64,000 nucleotides of DNA from Prochlorococcus sp. AG-412-P08. GTDB lineage: Bacteria; Cyanobacteriota; Cyanobacteriia; PCC-6307; Cyanobiaceae. The notes under the pieces are model-generated. The model saw only the letters and a program-made list of their open reading frames with translations, was not told the DNA's origin and ran no database searches. The stretch is taken from the NCBI GenBank assembly GCA_003214695.1, contig QCLI01000004.1, positions 62,001 to 126,000 on the forward strand, given 5' to 3'. Below are positions 48,606-57,960 of this stretch, piece by piece. Both the position numbers and the translations under genes were made by a program. Numbering within the stretch: the first letter of the stretch is position 1; each line of letters opens with the position of its first letter.

Positions 48606-50528
48606 TTATGCAAACCTTTTCGTAGCCTTTTGAAGAATTGATGCTTTAAGCACTTCTTCAAAATCATCTAGTGTCATTATTCCAAGATCCTTACTATCCA
48701 TTGTCCTTACCGAAACCTTTTTAGATTCTTGTTCTTTGTCACCAATTATTAATAGATAGGGAATACGTTGTAGAGTATGTTCTCTAATCTTAAATCCTAC
48801 CTTCTCATTTCTTGTATCTGAAATTGATCTAAATCCTTTTGCAACTAAAGAACTTGAAAGATTAATACAGGCTTCTGAGTTCCTATCGGTTATTCCTATA
48901 ATTACTACCTGAATAGGTGCAAGCCAGGGAGGTAGTTTTCCTTCATACTCTTCAATTAAAATACCAATAAATCTTTCAAATGAGCCAAGTATTGCTCTAT
49001 GAAGCATTACAGGTTCCTTCCTTTGGCTTTTATCATCTATATAGCTAGCGCCAAGTCTTGCTGGCATTGAGAAATCAACCTGAATAGTTCCACATTGCCA
49101 CACTCTTTCTAGGCAGTCTTTTAAGGAAAATTCAATCTTTGGACCATAAAAGGCTCCTTCTCCAGGAAGGAAATCCCAGTCTAAATTCTTCATGTTTAAT
49201 GCGTCTTCTAGAGCTTTTTCAGACTTGTCCCATATATCATCACTTCCTACGCGTTTGTCTGGCCTTGTTGATAATTTTATTATGATTGAATTAAAGCCAA
49301 ATGATTTGTAAACCTCAAAAATAAGATCAATAAATATTGAAACTTCTTCTTGGATTTGTTCCTCAGTACAAAATATATGAGCATCATCTTGAACAAAGTT
49401 TCTAACTCTCATTAGACCATGTAGTGCACCAGAAGGTTCGTTTCTATGGCATGAACCAAATTCAGAAAGTCTTATGGGTAAGTCTCTATAGCTTTTTAAT
49501 CCTTGGTTAAAGACTTGTACATGGCAGGGACAATTCATAGGTTTGATTGCATATTCTCTATTTTCTGAGGTTGTAGTAAACATATCTTCCTTAAACTTTT
49601 CCCAATGTCCTGATTTCTCCCACAGAGACCTGTCTACTGCTTGAGGAGTTTTTATCTCTTGATAGTCATTTACTAAAAGTATTCCACGAATATATTGTTC
49701 AAGAACTTGATAAATTGACCATCCTTTTGGATGCCAAAAAATCATACCTGGGGCCTCTTCTTGGGTATGAAATAGATCAAGCTTTTTGCCTATTTTCCGG
49801 TGATCTCTTTTCTCAGCTTCTTCTAATTTGTTTATATATTTTTTCAGTTCTTTAGAGTTACTCCAGGCTGTTCCATATATCCTCTGCAGCATTTCATTCT
49901 CTGAATTACCTCTCCAATAGGCACCGGAAACTTTCATAAGTGAGAAGGCTCTAAGATGCCTTGTATTTGGAACATGAGGGCCTCTACACATATCAACATA
50001 CTCTTGGTGTCTATATAATTTTATTGTTTCATTTTCTGGTATCTCATCTATTATCTGTAATTTATACGTCTCTTCTCTTTCTTCAAAGGTTTTTCGTGCT
50101 ATTTCTTTAGAGACAACTTCTACTCTTACTTCATAATTTTGTTTAATAAGCTCTTTGATTCTAGTTTCAATTTTACTTAAATCATCAGGCAAAAGACTTT
50201 TTTCATAGGCTATATCATAATAGAAACCATTCTCTATTACGGGACCTATTGCCATCTTTGCAGTTGGATATAATTGTTTAACAGCATGTCCAACTAGATG
50301 TGCAAATGAATGGCGAATAATATGAATGCCTTCGCTATCTTTAGCTGTAATGATCTTTATATCTGCATCAAAATCAATTGGTAGAGCTGTGTCTATTAAA
50401 TTGCCATTGACTTCACCTGCAATGGCAGCATCTGCCAAGCCTGGACCTATTGAAGCAGCTATATCTGCAACTGTTACTGGATTCTTGAAGCATTTCTGAC
50501 TTCCATCAGGGAGTGTAATTATTGGCAT
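48606..50528 (-). CDS. thrS: Threonyl-tRNA synthetase
   Basis: A class II aminoacyl-tRNA synthetase. It has an N-terminal TGS domain (LPDGSQ...), an editing domain (about 70-210) with [16 protein letters not shown], then the class II core with zinc ligands in [12 protein letters not shown] and [27 protein letters not shown], and a C-terminal anticodon-binding domain. At 640 residues it is full length. Its ATG shares the trpS stop by one base. Confidence 0.97.
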   Translation of the reverse strand: MPIITLPDGSQKCFKNPVTVADIAASIGPGLADAAIAGEVNGNLIDTALPIDFDADIKIITAKDSEGIHIIRHSFAHLVGHAVKQLYPTAKMAIGPVIENGFYYDIAYEKSLLPDDLSKIETRIKELIKQNYEVRVEVVSKEIARKTFEEREETYKLQIIDEIPENETIKLYRHQEYVDMCRGPHVPNTRHLRAFSLMKVSGAYWRGNSENEMLQRIYGTAWSNSKELKKYINKLEEAEKRDHRKIGKKLDLFHTQEEAPGMIFWHPKGWSIYQVLEQYIRGILLVNDYQEIKTPQAVDRSLWEKSGHWEKFKEDMFTTTSENREYAIKPMNCPCHVQVFNQGLKSYRDLPIRLSEFGSCHRNEPSGALHGLMRVRNFVQDDAHIFCTEEQIQEEVSIFIDLIFEVYKSFGFNSIIIKLSTRPDKRVGSDDIWDKSEKALEDALNMKNLDWDFLPGEGAFYGPKIEFSLKDCLERVWQCGTIQVDFSMPARLGASYIDDKSQRKEPVMLHRAILGSFERFIGILIEEYEGKLPPWLAPIQVVIIGITDRNSEACINLSSSLVAKGFRSISDTRNEKVGFKIREHTLQRIPYLLIIGDKEQESKKVSVRTMDSKDLGIMTLDDFEEVLKASILQKATKRFA

Positions 50529-51550
50529 TAGAAATCTATGCTCTCAAGAAATCCAAGAGCTTGCTTTACTCGTTTTAATGTATGTCTTGAAAGTTCTTTT
50601 GCATTTTCAGTTCCCTCTTTTAATATTTTATTTAACTCTGAGCTGTCTTGTATAAGAGCTTTATATTTTTGCTGAATGGGTTGAAGAGAAGCAATAAGAG
50701 CCTCAGTTAGCTGTGGTTTAAATTTTCCCCAGCCCATATCTGAAAATTCTTTGGCAACTATTTCTCTTGATTGGTTGCTAACCATTGAGTAAATCTCTAA
50801 AAGGTTATCTGCTTCTGGTCTATATGGATTTCCAAATTCTAGACCAAAATATTGATCTGTTTTGGCTTTTTTGATTTTCTTTTTGATTTTTTCTGGATTG
50901 TCTAAGAGCCCAATCCTGCTATTTTCGTTTGGGTCGCTTTTGCTCATTTTTTTTGTACCATCACAAAGGCTCATGATTTTCGCCCCTTCCTTCATGATTA
51001 ATGGCCGAGGTACTTTAAGGATTTGATTTTCTTTATCTTTACTAAATTGAGAATTAATTCTTTGTTGAGCAATATCTCTAGCTAATTCAAGATGTTGTTT
51101 CTGGTCTTCTCCTACGGGGACAAGATCTGCATCGTATAGAAGGATATCTGCTGCCATTAATACTGGGTAGTCAAGTAAGCCTAAAGATACATTGTCTCCT
51201 TGTTTTAGTGCTTTCTCTTTAAATTGGATCATCCTTTCCATCCAGTTTAGAGGTGTTACGCAATTCAATAACCAGCAAAGCTCACTATGAGCAGGAACAT
51301 GACTTTGGACGAATATTGAACTCTTTTTAGGATCCATTCCGCATGCAAGATATAAAGCAGCTGTTGATAATGTGTCGGACCTGAGCTTCTCTGGGTCATG
51401 GGGAACGGTAATCGCATGGAGATCAACTACACATACATAGGTATCATATTCATTTTGTAGCTCTACCCAGTTACGTATGGCGCCTAGCCAATTACCTATA
51501 TGAAGATCGCCTGTGGGTTGTACACCAGATAAGATTCTTTTCTTGTTCAC
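50528..51550 (-). CDS. trpS: Tryptophanyl-tRNA synthetase
   Basis: A class I synthetase of 340 residues. The nucleotide motifs are [11 protein letters not shown] (HIGH type) near residue 14 and KKMSKSDPN (KMSKS) near 202. [15 protein letters not shown] supplies tryptophan-binding residues. It overlaps thrS by one base, so translation of the two synthetases is coupled. It follows the RGG-rich protein gene with a 51-base gap. Confidence 0.97.
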   Translation of the reverse strand: MNKKRILSGVQPTGDLHIGNWLGAIRNWVELQNEYDTYVCVVDLHAITVPHDPEKLRSDTLSTAALYLACGMDPKKSSIFVQSHVPAHSELCWLLNCVTPLNWMERMIQFKEKALKQGDNVSLGLLDYPVLMAADILLYDADLVPVGEDQKQHLELARDIAQQRINSQFSKDKENQILKVPRPLIMKEGAKIMSLCDGTKKMSKSDPNENSRIGLLDNPEKIKKKIKKAKTDQYFGLEFGNPYRPEADNLLEIYSMVSNQSREIVAKEFSDMGWGKFKPQLTEALIASLQPIQQKYKALIQDSSELNKILKEGTENAKELSRHTLKRVKQALGFLESIDF

Positions 51551-51601
51551 TGATTCAGGAAGGTGAAATGATTTGATTTCTTTTTATTAATTAAAAACCA
51601 T

Positions 51602-52117
51602 TCAATTAGATTCGTTTGTTGAATTATCTTGTTTTTCTTCCTTAGTTATATTCTCAACGGTAATTGGATCATTGACCTCATCAGAATTTATAACTTCATT
51701 ATCTTCTTTCTCTATGTTATCTTCTGGTTGAATATTCTCTGGCTTTGCAGGCCTAGCAAATGGATCAGGCTTAATAGTTGCTTTGTTTATATTATCTGAT
51801 CTTTTGCTCCTAGATTTGTAATTACCTCTATCAGTATTTGAATGAGGATTTTGAGTTTTGTATTCAGAGATTAATGAGTCAAGTTTTCCTTCCTCAAGCA
51901 TTTGACCTAATGTTCGAAGAGCGAATCCTAAGACTGCAACAGTGGATCTAAGGTTAAAGGCTTCTTGAATTGCTCGTGATGCTCTCATTTCATTATCACT
52001 AAGCCGTATACGAAAACCTCCTCCTTCACGATTGCTGGGGCCTCTACCTCCCCTGGAAGCTCCTCTGGCCCCACTAAAGTTCTTGCCTTTTTGTGGATCT
52101 CCATAAGATTCACTCAT
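51602..52117 (-). CDS. RGG-rich protein with possible ribbon-helix-helix segment
   Basis: I do not recognise this 171-residue protein. Three parts are visible: a Gly/Arg/Ser-rich N-terminus (about 10-35, with GARGASRGGRG and REGGGF), a compact conserved-looking core of about 50 residues (RIRLSDNEMRASRAIQ through LGQMLEEGKLDSL), and an Asn/Glu/Asp-rich acidic tail from about 85. The core has a strand followed by two helices, as in ribbon-helix-helix DNA-binding proteins, and RGG tracts often bind RNA. It may bind nucleic acid, by inference only. Confidence 0.75.
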   Translation of the reverse strand: MSESYGDPQKGKNFSGARGASRGGRGPSNREGGGFRIRLSDNEMRASRAIQEAFNLRSTVAVLGFALRTLGQMLEEGKLDSLISEYKTQNPHSNTDRGNYKSRSKRSDNINKATIKPDPFARPAKPENIQPEDNIEKEDNEVINSDEVNDPITVENITKEEKQDNSTNESN

Positions 52118-52361
52118 GACAACTAAATATGCATCAGATTTTAATTTTGGCGCATGATTGGCATTATTGAGAAGGTTTATTTGAAGACGTTGATCAGATT
52201 CACACTTTTTTGTTTTGTCTTTTATTCAACTAAATGAAAAAATGGAATTTATCTTTATGTGAATTTCGTCCTAAAAAGCAAGATTTCCAATGGATTTAAG
52301 GTGATTTGATTTGCTTTAATAATTTAGGTAGGTTATGTAAAAAAGAGGACAAACCAAAATC

Positions 52362-53720
52362 ATGAAGAATCTAATGCCTTCTATTTCAATTCCTAATTTA
52401 CCGGCGGGTAAGATTGGTGTTGTGCTTGGTTCGTTAATAGCGGGTCAGTGGGTTTTTAATGATCTTGTTCATGTTCCATCAGGGGGCATTGCAGTCATGG
52501 CTGCTGGAGCAGGTTTATGGTTCTTATCAAAACCAGCAGTTGGATCGTTTGTCCCTCCTTCAACAGTAAAAGGTTGGGTTAAGAGGTGTAATGATGTCCT
52601 TGCTCAATTTGAGTCTTTAGAGGATCCTGCTAATCATCATTTAAAGGCATCATCTAGAAATTTGGAACTTCAGAATATTCTGTCTAGGAAGGAGCCTCAG
52701 TCTCTTGCTCTTATTAGTACAAATGGTGTTGATTTGCCTGAAGTTGGTTTGTTTGAAGAATCGATAGCGAATTCTCAATCTTTGGATCTTATTTGTTCCT
52801 CAACTTTGCCGATTAAAAATAAATCATGGAAATTTCCTGAAAAGTTTTTTCAACAGGATTTAATTATTTATTATTTGCCCTTGCCCTTGAGAGCAGTCGA
52901 TTTACTTTGGCTAAAAGCAATTCCTGAAGATTTGAGATCGTGGATTATGGTTTCTTCTAATGATTCAGTTGATTGGTCTAATGAGTTGAATGAACTTAAT
53001 TCTCAATTGCCTGAAAGATGGAAAAATCGAATCCTAAGAATTGAGGGTTCAGTGGAACAAATGAAAAATGTTTTATCACCAGTTAGGCGCTGCTTAGAAC
53101 AATCTAAGCGAAACATTGATCAAACACGTCAGAGATTGCTTTCTAGACTTCATACCTCTTGGCAATCAGATTTAGAGGGACTTAGAAGAGACAAGTTTAG
53201 AGCTATTCAAAACCGTTCACAGTGGTTGGTTGCAGGAGCAGTGTTTGCCTCTCCAGTTCCTTCTACGGATTTACTATCTTTGGCAGTTGTAAATGGGCTT
53301 ATGATTCAAGAAATGGGTACCATTTGGGCTTGTGATGTTAAGCCCGACTTGTTAAATAAAGTAGCTCGCCAACTAGCTATAGCAGCGCTGGCTCAGGGGG
53401 TAGTTGAATGGAGTGGGCAGACTTTACTTGGAGTCGCGAAGCTTCATGGAGGAACTTGGCTAGCAGCTGGAGCAATGCAAGCAGTAAGTGCGGCTTATTT
53501 AACAAGAGTAGTAGGCCGATCTATGGCTGATTGGATGGCACTAAATAATGGTGTTTCTCAACCTGATTTGGAATTGTTAAAGCTTCAAGCTCCTGAATTA
53601 ATAGCTAAAGCAGCAGCAGCAGAAAAGGTTGATTGGTCTAACTTCCTAAAGCAGTCTAAAGATTGGGTGAATGAACAGATAGCACAAAAATCTAATGGTC
53701 CTAAACCTCAGCTTGGTTAA
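52362..53720 (+). CDS. DUF697-type membrane protein with degenerate N-terminal domain
   Basis: A 452-residue protein. Two hydrophobic segments lie near residues 15-35 and 42-55. A middle domain (about 100-240) sits where DUF697 relatives have a GTPase, but it lacks a P-loop (LALISTNGVDLPEVG is in its place) and an N-K-x-D motif. The C-terminal part (about 285-400) is the DUF697-like region, with ASPVPSTDLLSLAVVNGLMIQEMG and ARQLAIAALAQGVVEWSGQTLLGVAK. The role is unknown. Divergent from the RGG-rich gene across 244 bases. Confidence 0.82.
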   Translation: MKNLMPSISIPNLPAGKIGVVLGSLIAGQWVFNDLVHVPSGGIAVMAAGAGLWFLSKPAVGSFVPPSTVKGWVKRCNDVLAQFESLEDPANHHLKASSRNLELQNILSRKEPQSLALISTNGVDLPEVGLFEESIANSQSLDLICSSTLPIKNKSWKFPEKFFQQDLIIYYLPLPLRAVDLLWLKAIPEDLRSWIMVSSNDSVDWSNELNELNSQLPERWKNRILRIEGSVEQMKNVLSPVRRCLEQSKRNIDQTRQRLLSRLHTSWQSDLEGLRRDKFRAIQNRSQWLVAGAVFASPVPSTDLLSLAVVNGLMIQEMGTIWACDVKPDLLNKVARQLAIAALAQGVVEWSGQTLLGVAKLHGGTWLAAGAMQAVSAAYLTRVVGRSMADWMALNNGVSQPDLELLKLQAPELIAKAAAAEKVDWSNFLKQSKDWVNEQIAQKSNGPKPQLG

Positions 53721-53732
53721 ACCATATATTAT

Positions 53733-53751
53733 TTGAACTTATTAAGTTTAA
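53733..53751. promoter_or_regulatory. Dyad upstream of the metal transporter operon
   Basis: TTGAACTTATTAAGTTTAA is a near-perfect palindrome centred at about 53742, 30 bases upstream of the mntC-like ATG. It is placed where a metal-responsive repressor would bind. It does not match classical Fur or MntR consensus closely, and AT-rich DNA makes chance dyads common. Confidence 0.3.
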
Positions 53752-53771
53752 TATTTAAAATTGTTGTATAA

Positions 53772-54710
53772 ATGAAAAGATTTAAGCTAATTAGCTACTT
53801 CCTTTTTGCGTTTATCCCACTATCTTTAATAGCTTGTAAATCATTTGAAGAGGAAAAATCCCTAAAAAAACATGGACCTCAACCTATAGTTCTAACAACT
53901 TTTACTGTACTTGCAGATATAGCAAGGAACATCTCAGGAGATCGTTTAATAGTTCAATCTATTACCAAACCAGGGGCAGAGATACATGGATATAAGCCGA
54001 CTCCAAGTGACTTGGTAAGGGCTTCCCAGGCTGATCTAATTCTCGAAAATGGATTAGGTCTTGAGTTATGGGCTAAAAACTTTCTAAAATCAGCTGAAAA
54101 TGTTCCAAGAGTTGTGTTAACTAATGGTATGAAGCCGTTGCTTATTGAGGGAGATGTTTATAGCGGTAAACCAAATCCTCATGCCTGGATGTCTCCTAAA
54201 AGAGCAATACATTACTTGGATAACATATCTAAAGCTTTTATAGATCTAGATCCTAAAGGGGAAAAAATATATTTAGAAAATGCAAGACGTTATAAAAAGG
54301 AGATAATCAAACTAGATCTTGAGCTTAAGAGGGCTTTGAGCCAGATACCTGAAAAAAAACGAATTCTCGTTAGTTGCGAGGGAGCTTTGAGTTATTTGGC
54401 CGATGACTATGGCTTCATGGAAGCTTATCTCTGGCCAGTAAATGCTGAGAGCCAGGTCACTCCAAGACGAATGGAAAAACTTATTAAAATTGTATCTACG
54501 AATAATGTTCCAGTTGTTTTTTGTGAATCAACTGTGAGCGAAAAAGCTCAATTGGAGGTAGCTCGAATAACAAAGAGTACTTTTGGTGGTAAATTTTTTG
54601 TTGACTCTCTGTCAGATAAAGATGGACCTGCTTCAACTTTCTTGGACCTGCAAAGACACAACGTCAAATTAATTCTTAAGGGTTTTTCTATTTCTGAAAA
54701 AACAAAATAA
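53772..54710 (+). CDS. mntC: Metal ABC transporter substrate-binding lipoprotein, manganese type
   Basis: A cluster A-I binding protein of 312 residues. The signal sequence ends in a lipobox (LIAC, lipidated C22). The predicted metal ligands are H72 (EIHGYKPTPSD), H137 (NPHAWMSP), E203 (SCEGALSYLADDYG) and D278 or D282. The third ligand is glutamate, as in manganese-binding PsaA and MntC, where zinc-type ZnuA has histidine. There is no His-rich loop. Its stop overlaps the ATPase start by one base. Manganese is inferred from ligands and could in principle be iron. Confidence 0.88.
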   Translation: MKRFKLISYFLFAFIPLSLIACKSFEEEKSLKKHGPQPIVLTTFTVLADIARNISGDRLIVQSITKPGAEIHGYKPTPSDLVRASQADLILENGLGLELWAKNFLKSAENVPRVVLTNGMKPLLIEGDVYSGKPNPHAWMSPKRAIHYLDNISKAFIDLDPKGEKIYLENARRYKKEIIKLDLELKRALSQIPEKKRILVSCEGALSYLADDYGFMEAYLWPVNAESQVTPRRMEKLIKIVSTNNVPVVFCESTVSEKAQLEVARITKSTFGGKFFVDSLSDKDGPASTFLDLQRHNVKLILKGFSISEKTK

Positions 54711-55495
54711 TGGACTTATACCGTAAGAATCGTGAATTAGATTTTTTAAGGATTGAGGCTGAAGAACTTTGCGTGGATTACAACGGTACGGTTGCGTTGT
54801 ATGACGCAAGCTTAAAGCTCAAAGAAGGTTGTATATGTGGCCTTGTTGGGATGAATGGAGCTGGGAAAACAACTTTTTTTAAGGCTTTAATGGGATTTGT
54901 TCGTCCTTCAATGGGCAAAATACTTATTAACGGCAGATCAGTTGCCGACGCCCAGAGAGACCAAGCAGTTGCTTATGTTCCACAGAATGAAGGGATTGAT
55001 TGCTCCTTTCCTGTAAGTGTTTGGGATGTTGTGATGATGGGACGATATGGAGCAATGAATTTCCTGAGGGTTCCTAGAGAATCAGATAAGAGAGCCGTTG
55101 TAGATGCTCTGGAAAGGGTTGAGTTGCTTGATTTGAGGAAAAGACCAATTGGAGCGCTATCTGGTGGGCAAAGAAAGAGGGCATTTCTGGCACGTGCTAT
55201 TGCTCAGAGAGCATCTGTCTTGCTACTTGATGAACCCTTCTCTGGTGTCGACATTAGAACTGAGAAATTAATGTCAGAATTGTTCTTACAGTTGCGCCGG
55301 GACGGTAGGTCAATACTCATCTCAACTCATGACCTAAGTCATGTTCGCGAATTTTGCGATGTTGTCGTTCTCATTAACAAGACTGTTCTAGCTTATGGAA
55401 ATACTTCAGAGGTCTTTACTTCTGAGAACCTTTCTATGACTTTTGGAGGTATGACTCCAGACCCTATCTCTGGATCAATTTCTTCAGAAGATTAA
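54710..55495 (+). CDS. mntA: Metal ABC transporter ATPase
   Basis: The cytosolic ATPase of the metal importer, 261 residues. Walker A is GMNGAGKTTFF near residues 48-58, the Q loop is VPQNEG, the signature is LSGGQRKRAFLARA, Walker B is VLLLDEPFSGVD and the switch histidine is in ISTHD. The start overlaps the mntC-like stop by one base and the stop is one base from the permease start. The gene order, binding protein then ATPase then permease, is that of cyanobacterial mntCAB. Confidence 0.9.
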   Translation: MDLYRKNRELDFLRIEAEELCVDYNGTVALYDASLKLKEGCICGLVGMNGAGKTTFFKALMGFVRPSMGKILINGRSVADAQRDQAVAYVPQNEGIDCSFPVSVWDVVMMGRYGAMNFLRVPRESDKRAVVDALERVELLDLRKRPIGALSGGQRKRAFLARAIAQRASVLLLDEPFSGVDIRTEKLMSELFLQLRRDGRSILISTHDLSHVREFCDVVVLINKTVLAYGNTSEVFTSENLSMTFGGMTPDPISGSISSED

Positions 55496-55496
55496 T

Positions 55497-56366
55497 ATGT
55501 TAAGTTCCTTTATTTCGTTTGACCCACTTTCATTGTTAATTGATCCTTTGTCTCATGACTTTATGAGAAGAGCCTTGATGATAAGTTCTTGCGTTGGAGC
55601 TATTTGTGGATTGCTTTCATGTTATATGACACTTAAAGGTTGGGCTTTAATGGGAGATGCTGTTTCACATGCAGTTATGCCTGGGGTAGTTGTTGCTTAT
55701 GCCTTAGGACTTCCTTTTTCTTTAGGAGCATTTGTTTTTGGAGTTGGCTCTGTTGCCTTAATTGGTTATGTAAAGCAGAAATCTAGAATTAAGGAAGATA
55801 CAGTAATAGGATTAGTTTTTACAGGTTTTTTTGCACTTGGTTTAGTTCTTGTCTCAAAGATTAAAAGTAATATTGATTTGATGCATATACTATTTGGAAG
55901 TCCTTTAGGAATTTCAGACTCTGATGTCAGACAGACATTATTAATTTGTTTAATTGTAGTCGCAGTATTGATTACTTTTAGAAGAGATTTTATGTTGTAT
56001 TGCTTTGATCCTACTCACGCAAGATCTATTGGTATCAATACTGGAGTTCTTCATTATTTATTGCTCTCTATTCTCTCATTAGCAGCTGTGGCTGGTCTCC
56101 AGACTGTTGGTATCATATTAGTAGTAGCTATGTTAATTACTCCTGGAGCGACAGCTTATCTTCTTACAGATAGGTTTGATCGTATGACTATTCTGGCTGT
56201 TATTAGTAGTGTCATATCTAGTTTGTTAGGTGTCTATATAAGTTACTGGTTAGACATAGAAACAGGAGGATCAATTGTTTTAGTTCAGACCACTTTGTTT
56301 TTACTAGCTTTTCTTTTTGCACCAAGATATGGAATATTAAAAATTAACAATTCAGCTATCACTTAA
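55497..56366 (+). CDS. mntB: Metal ABC transporter permease
   Basis: An ABC-3 family permease of 289 residues with about eight membrane spans. The N-terminal MRRALMISSCVGAICGLLSCYMTLKG followed by GDAVSHAVMPGVVVAYALG is the hallmark of the family (the D/S/H region). LQTVGIILVVAMLITPGATAYLL is the ABC-interacting region near the C-terminus. It completes the mntCAB-type operon; the DUF4336 gene follows after 2 bases. Confidence 0.92.
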   Translation: MLSSFISFDPLSLLIDPLSHDFMRRALMISSCVGAICGLLSCYMTLKGWALMGDAVSHAVMPGVVVAYALGLPFSLGAFVFGVGSVALIGYVKQKSRIKEDTVIGLVFTGFFALGLVLVSKIKSNIDLMHILFGSPLGISDSDVRQTLLICLIVVAVLITFRRDFMLYCFDPTHARSIGINTGVLHYLLLSILSLAAVAGLQTVGIILVVAMLITPGATAYLLTDRFDRMTILAVISSVISSLLGVYISYWLDIETGGSIVLVQTTLFLLAFLFAPRYGILKINNSAIT

Positions 56367-56368
56367 CT

Positions 56369-57565
56369 ATGCTATCTGGAGCAAAACAACATTTTTTAAA
56401 GGGAAACAATAATTGGTTTTGGTGGCCTTTATTTCCTCTTTATCCGTATGGGTCAAAAAACACAACCTTTTCTGAATTAGTACCTGATCTTGTCTGGAGC
56501 TTTGAGCAGTTGCAAGGTCTTTATTATGTTGCTGTTCCTATAAGAATGACGGTAGTTAAGGTTCCAAACGGATTGATGATTGTTAATCCTTTGCCTCCCA
56601 CAAAAGACTTAGTTGACCAGCTTAGAATTCTTGAAAGAAAACACGGACCTGTGCGTACAATTGTTCTTCCAACTGCTTCTGGTTTAGAACACAAGATATC
56701 AATGCCTGCGATGGCAAGGTCATTCCAGAAGGCGATTCTTTGGGTTTGTCCAGGTCAATGGAGTTTTCCTTTTACTTTGCCTTTGTCTTGGCTTGGGTTC
56801 CCTTCTCATCGAACACGTATCCTTTTTGCAGATGGAATTCCTCATCGAGCTACATGTAAATGGATCTCGTTGGGACCTATTGATATAGGCCTTGGCAGGT
56901 TTCAGGAAGTTGCTTGTTTCCATAAACCATCTCATGCGTTACTCGTTACAGATGCCTTGGTTGGTATTCGTTCTCAGCCCCCTAAACTATTCGATTTAGA
57001 CCCAACGCCACTTTTGTTTCACGCAAGAGATGAAGGTTCTCAACCATTGAAAGATTCCCCTGAAATAAGGCGGAAAGGTTGGAAAAGGCTTGTATTATTT
57101 GCTTCTTTCTTAAAGCCATCTCCATTACAGATTCCCTCTATTAATAAAGTTTTAGAAAATTCATTCAAACCTGGTCTCCGTAATTGGAAATCTCATTTTG
57201 GTATTTACCCTTTTGAATGGCAGAAGGGATGGGATTTGTCAATTGATCAGATTATGGGGCGTACGAAACCTCTACTTCAAGTAGCCCCAGTTATTGAAAA
57301 ACTTGTTTTTCCAAGGGCAAAAAAGGAGTTTCTACGATGGCTTGATGAAATTAAGGAGTTAGAAGGCATGAAGCTTCTTGTTCCTGCCCATTTTTCAGCG
57401 CCAATTATTTTTACAAAAAGGGAATGTGTTTCCTTGAGACAGAAAATCAATTTCTCTAGATGGGGCACTTACTCAGATGAGGCTTCTTTCTTGGGATCCC
57501 TTGATAAGTCTCTTTTAAAGTTAGGTGTTGTTCCTAATGACCCTTTAAACAGATTTAAAGATTGA
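56369..57565 (+). CDS. DUF4336 domain protein
   Basis: A 398-residue soluble protein of a family found in cyanobacteria and plant plastids. It looks like a divergent metallo-beta-lactamase-type fold: VPIRMTVVKVPNGLMIVNPLPPT near the N-terminus, LPTASGLEHKISMPAMARSFQKAILWVCPGQWSFP in the middle and ACFHKPSHALLVTDALVGI later. The H-x-H-x-D-H zinc motif is absent. The function is unknown. It lies 2 bases after the permease, so it is transcribed with the metal transporter and may relate to metal use. Its 3' end overlaps DUF760 by 11 bases. Confidence 0.85.
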   Translation: MLSGAKQHFLKGNNNWFWWPLFPLYPYGSKNTTFSELVPDLVWSFEQLQGLYYVAVPIRMTVVKVPNGLMIVNPLPPTKDLVDQLRILERKHGPVRTIVLPTASGLEHKISMPAMARSFQKAILWVCPGQWSFPFTLPLSWLGFPSHRTRILFADGIPHRATCKWISLGPIDIGLGRFQEVACFHKPSHALLVTDALVGIRSQPPKLFDLDPTPLLFHARDEGSQPLKDSPEIRRKGWKRLVLFASFLKPSPLQIPSINKVLENSFKPGLRNWKSHFGIYPFEWQKGWDLSIDQIMGRTKPLLQVAPVIEKLVFPRAKKEFLRWLDEIKELEGMKLLVPAHFSAPIIFTKRECVSLRQKINFSRWGTYSDEASFLGSLDKSLLKLGVVPNDPLNRFKD

Positions 57566-57905
57566 GCTCATCTGGCTTTATTGACATCTCTTCATCTGTT
57601 AATAATGACTCTTCAAGTTCTTTCCTTTGCTCCATTTGCCTTAAAAAATATCCAGTCATCATTGCTGAGGCTAAAAGATTTGCAAAGTGATCTCTTGATG
57701 AAGTTATTTTTACTTCGAATTGTTCCCCAGGGAGCATGCCAAGCAAACCTTGAACATTGTGCCTAATTATGTCTTGTATATCCGTGCTGGCAGATTTAGC
57801 TACTCGTTGAAGGACATCAGGTGACTGTTCTTGTAAATATTGAATAAGGTCATTACCTTCCCCACCATCATGGTTATCGGTAGCTAGAAACTCTGGGTTA
57901 AACAT
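57555..57905 (-). CDS. DUF760 family protein
   Basis: A 116-residue soluble protein. The core LIQYLQEQSPDVLQRVAKSASTDIQDIIRHNVQGLLGMLP, then FEVKITSSRDHFANLLASAMMTGYFLRQMEQR, is typical of DUF760, a family of cyanobacteria and plastids. In plants some members act as chloroplast protease substrates or regulators, but no function is assigned in bacteria. It ends within the convergent DUF4336 gene and lies 55 bases upstream of lepB on the same strand. Confidence 0.88.
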   Translation of the reverse strand: MFNPEFLATDNHDGGEGNDLIQYLQEQSPDVLQRVAKSASTDIQDIIRHNVQGLLGMLPGEQFEVKITSSRDHFANLLASAMMTGYFLRQMEQRKELEESLLTDEEMSIKPDELNL

Positions 57906-57960
57906 CCAAATGAGACCAACATTTGTTTAAACCTTATCGCAATACGGGCTAATAGGTTAA

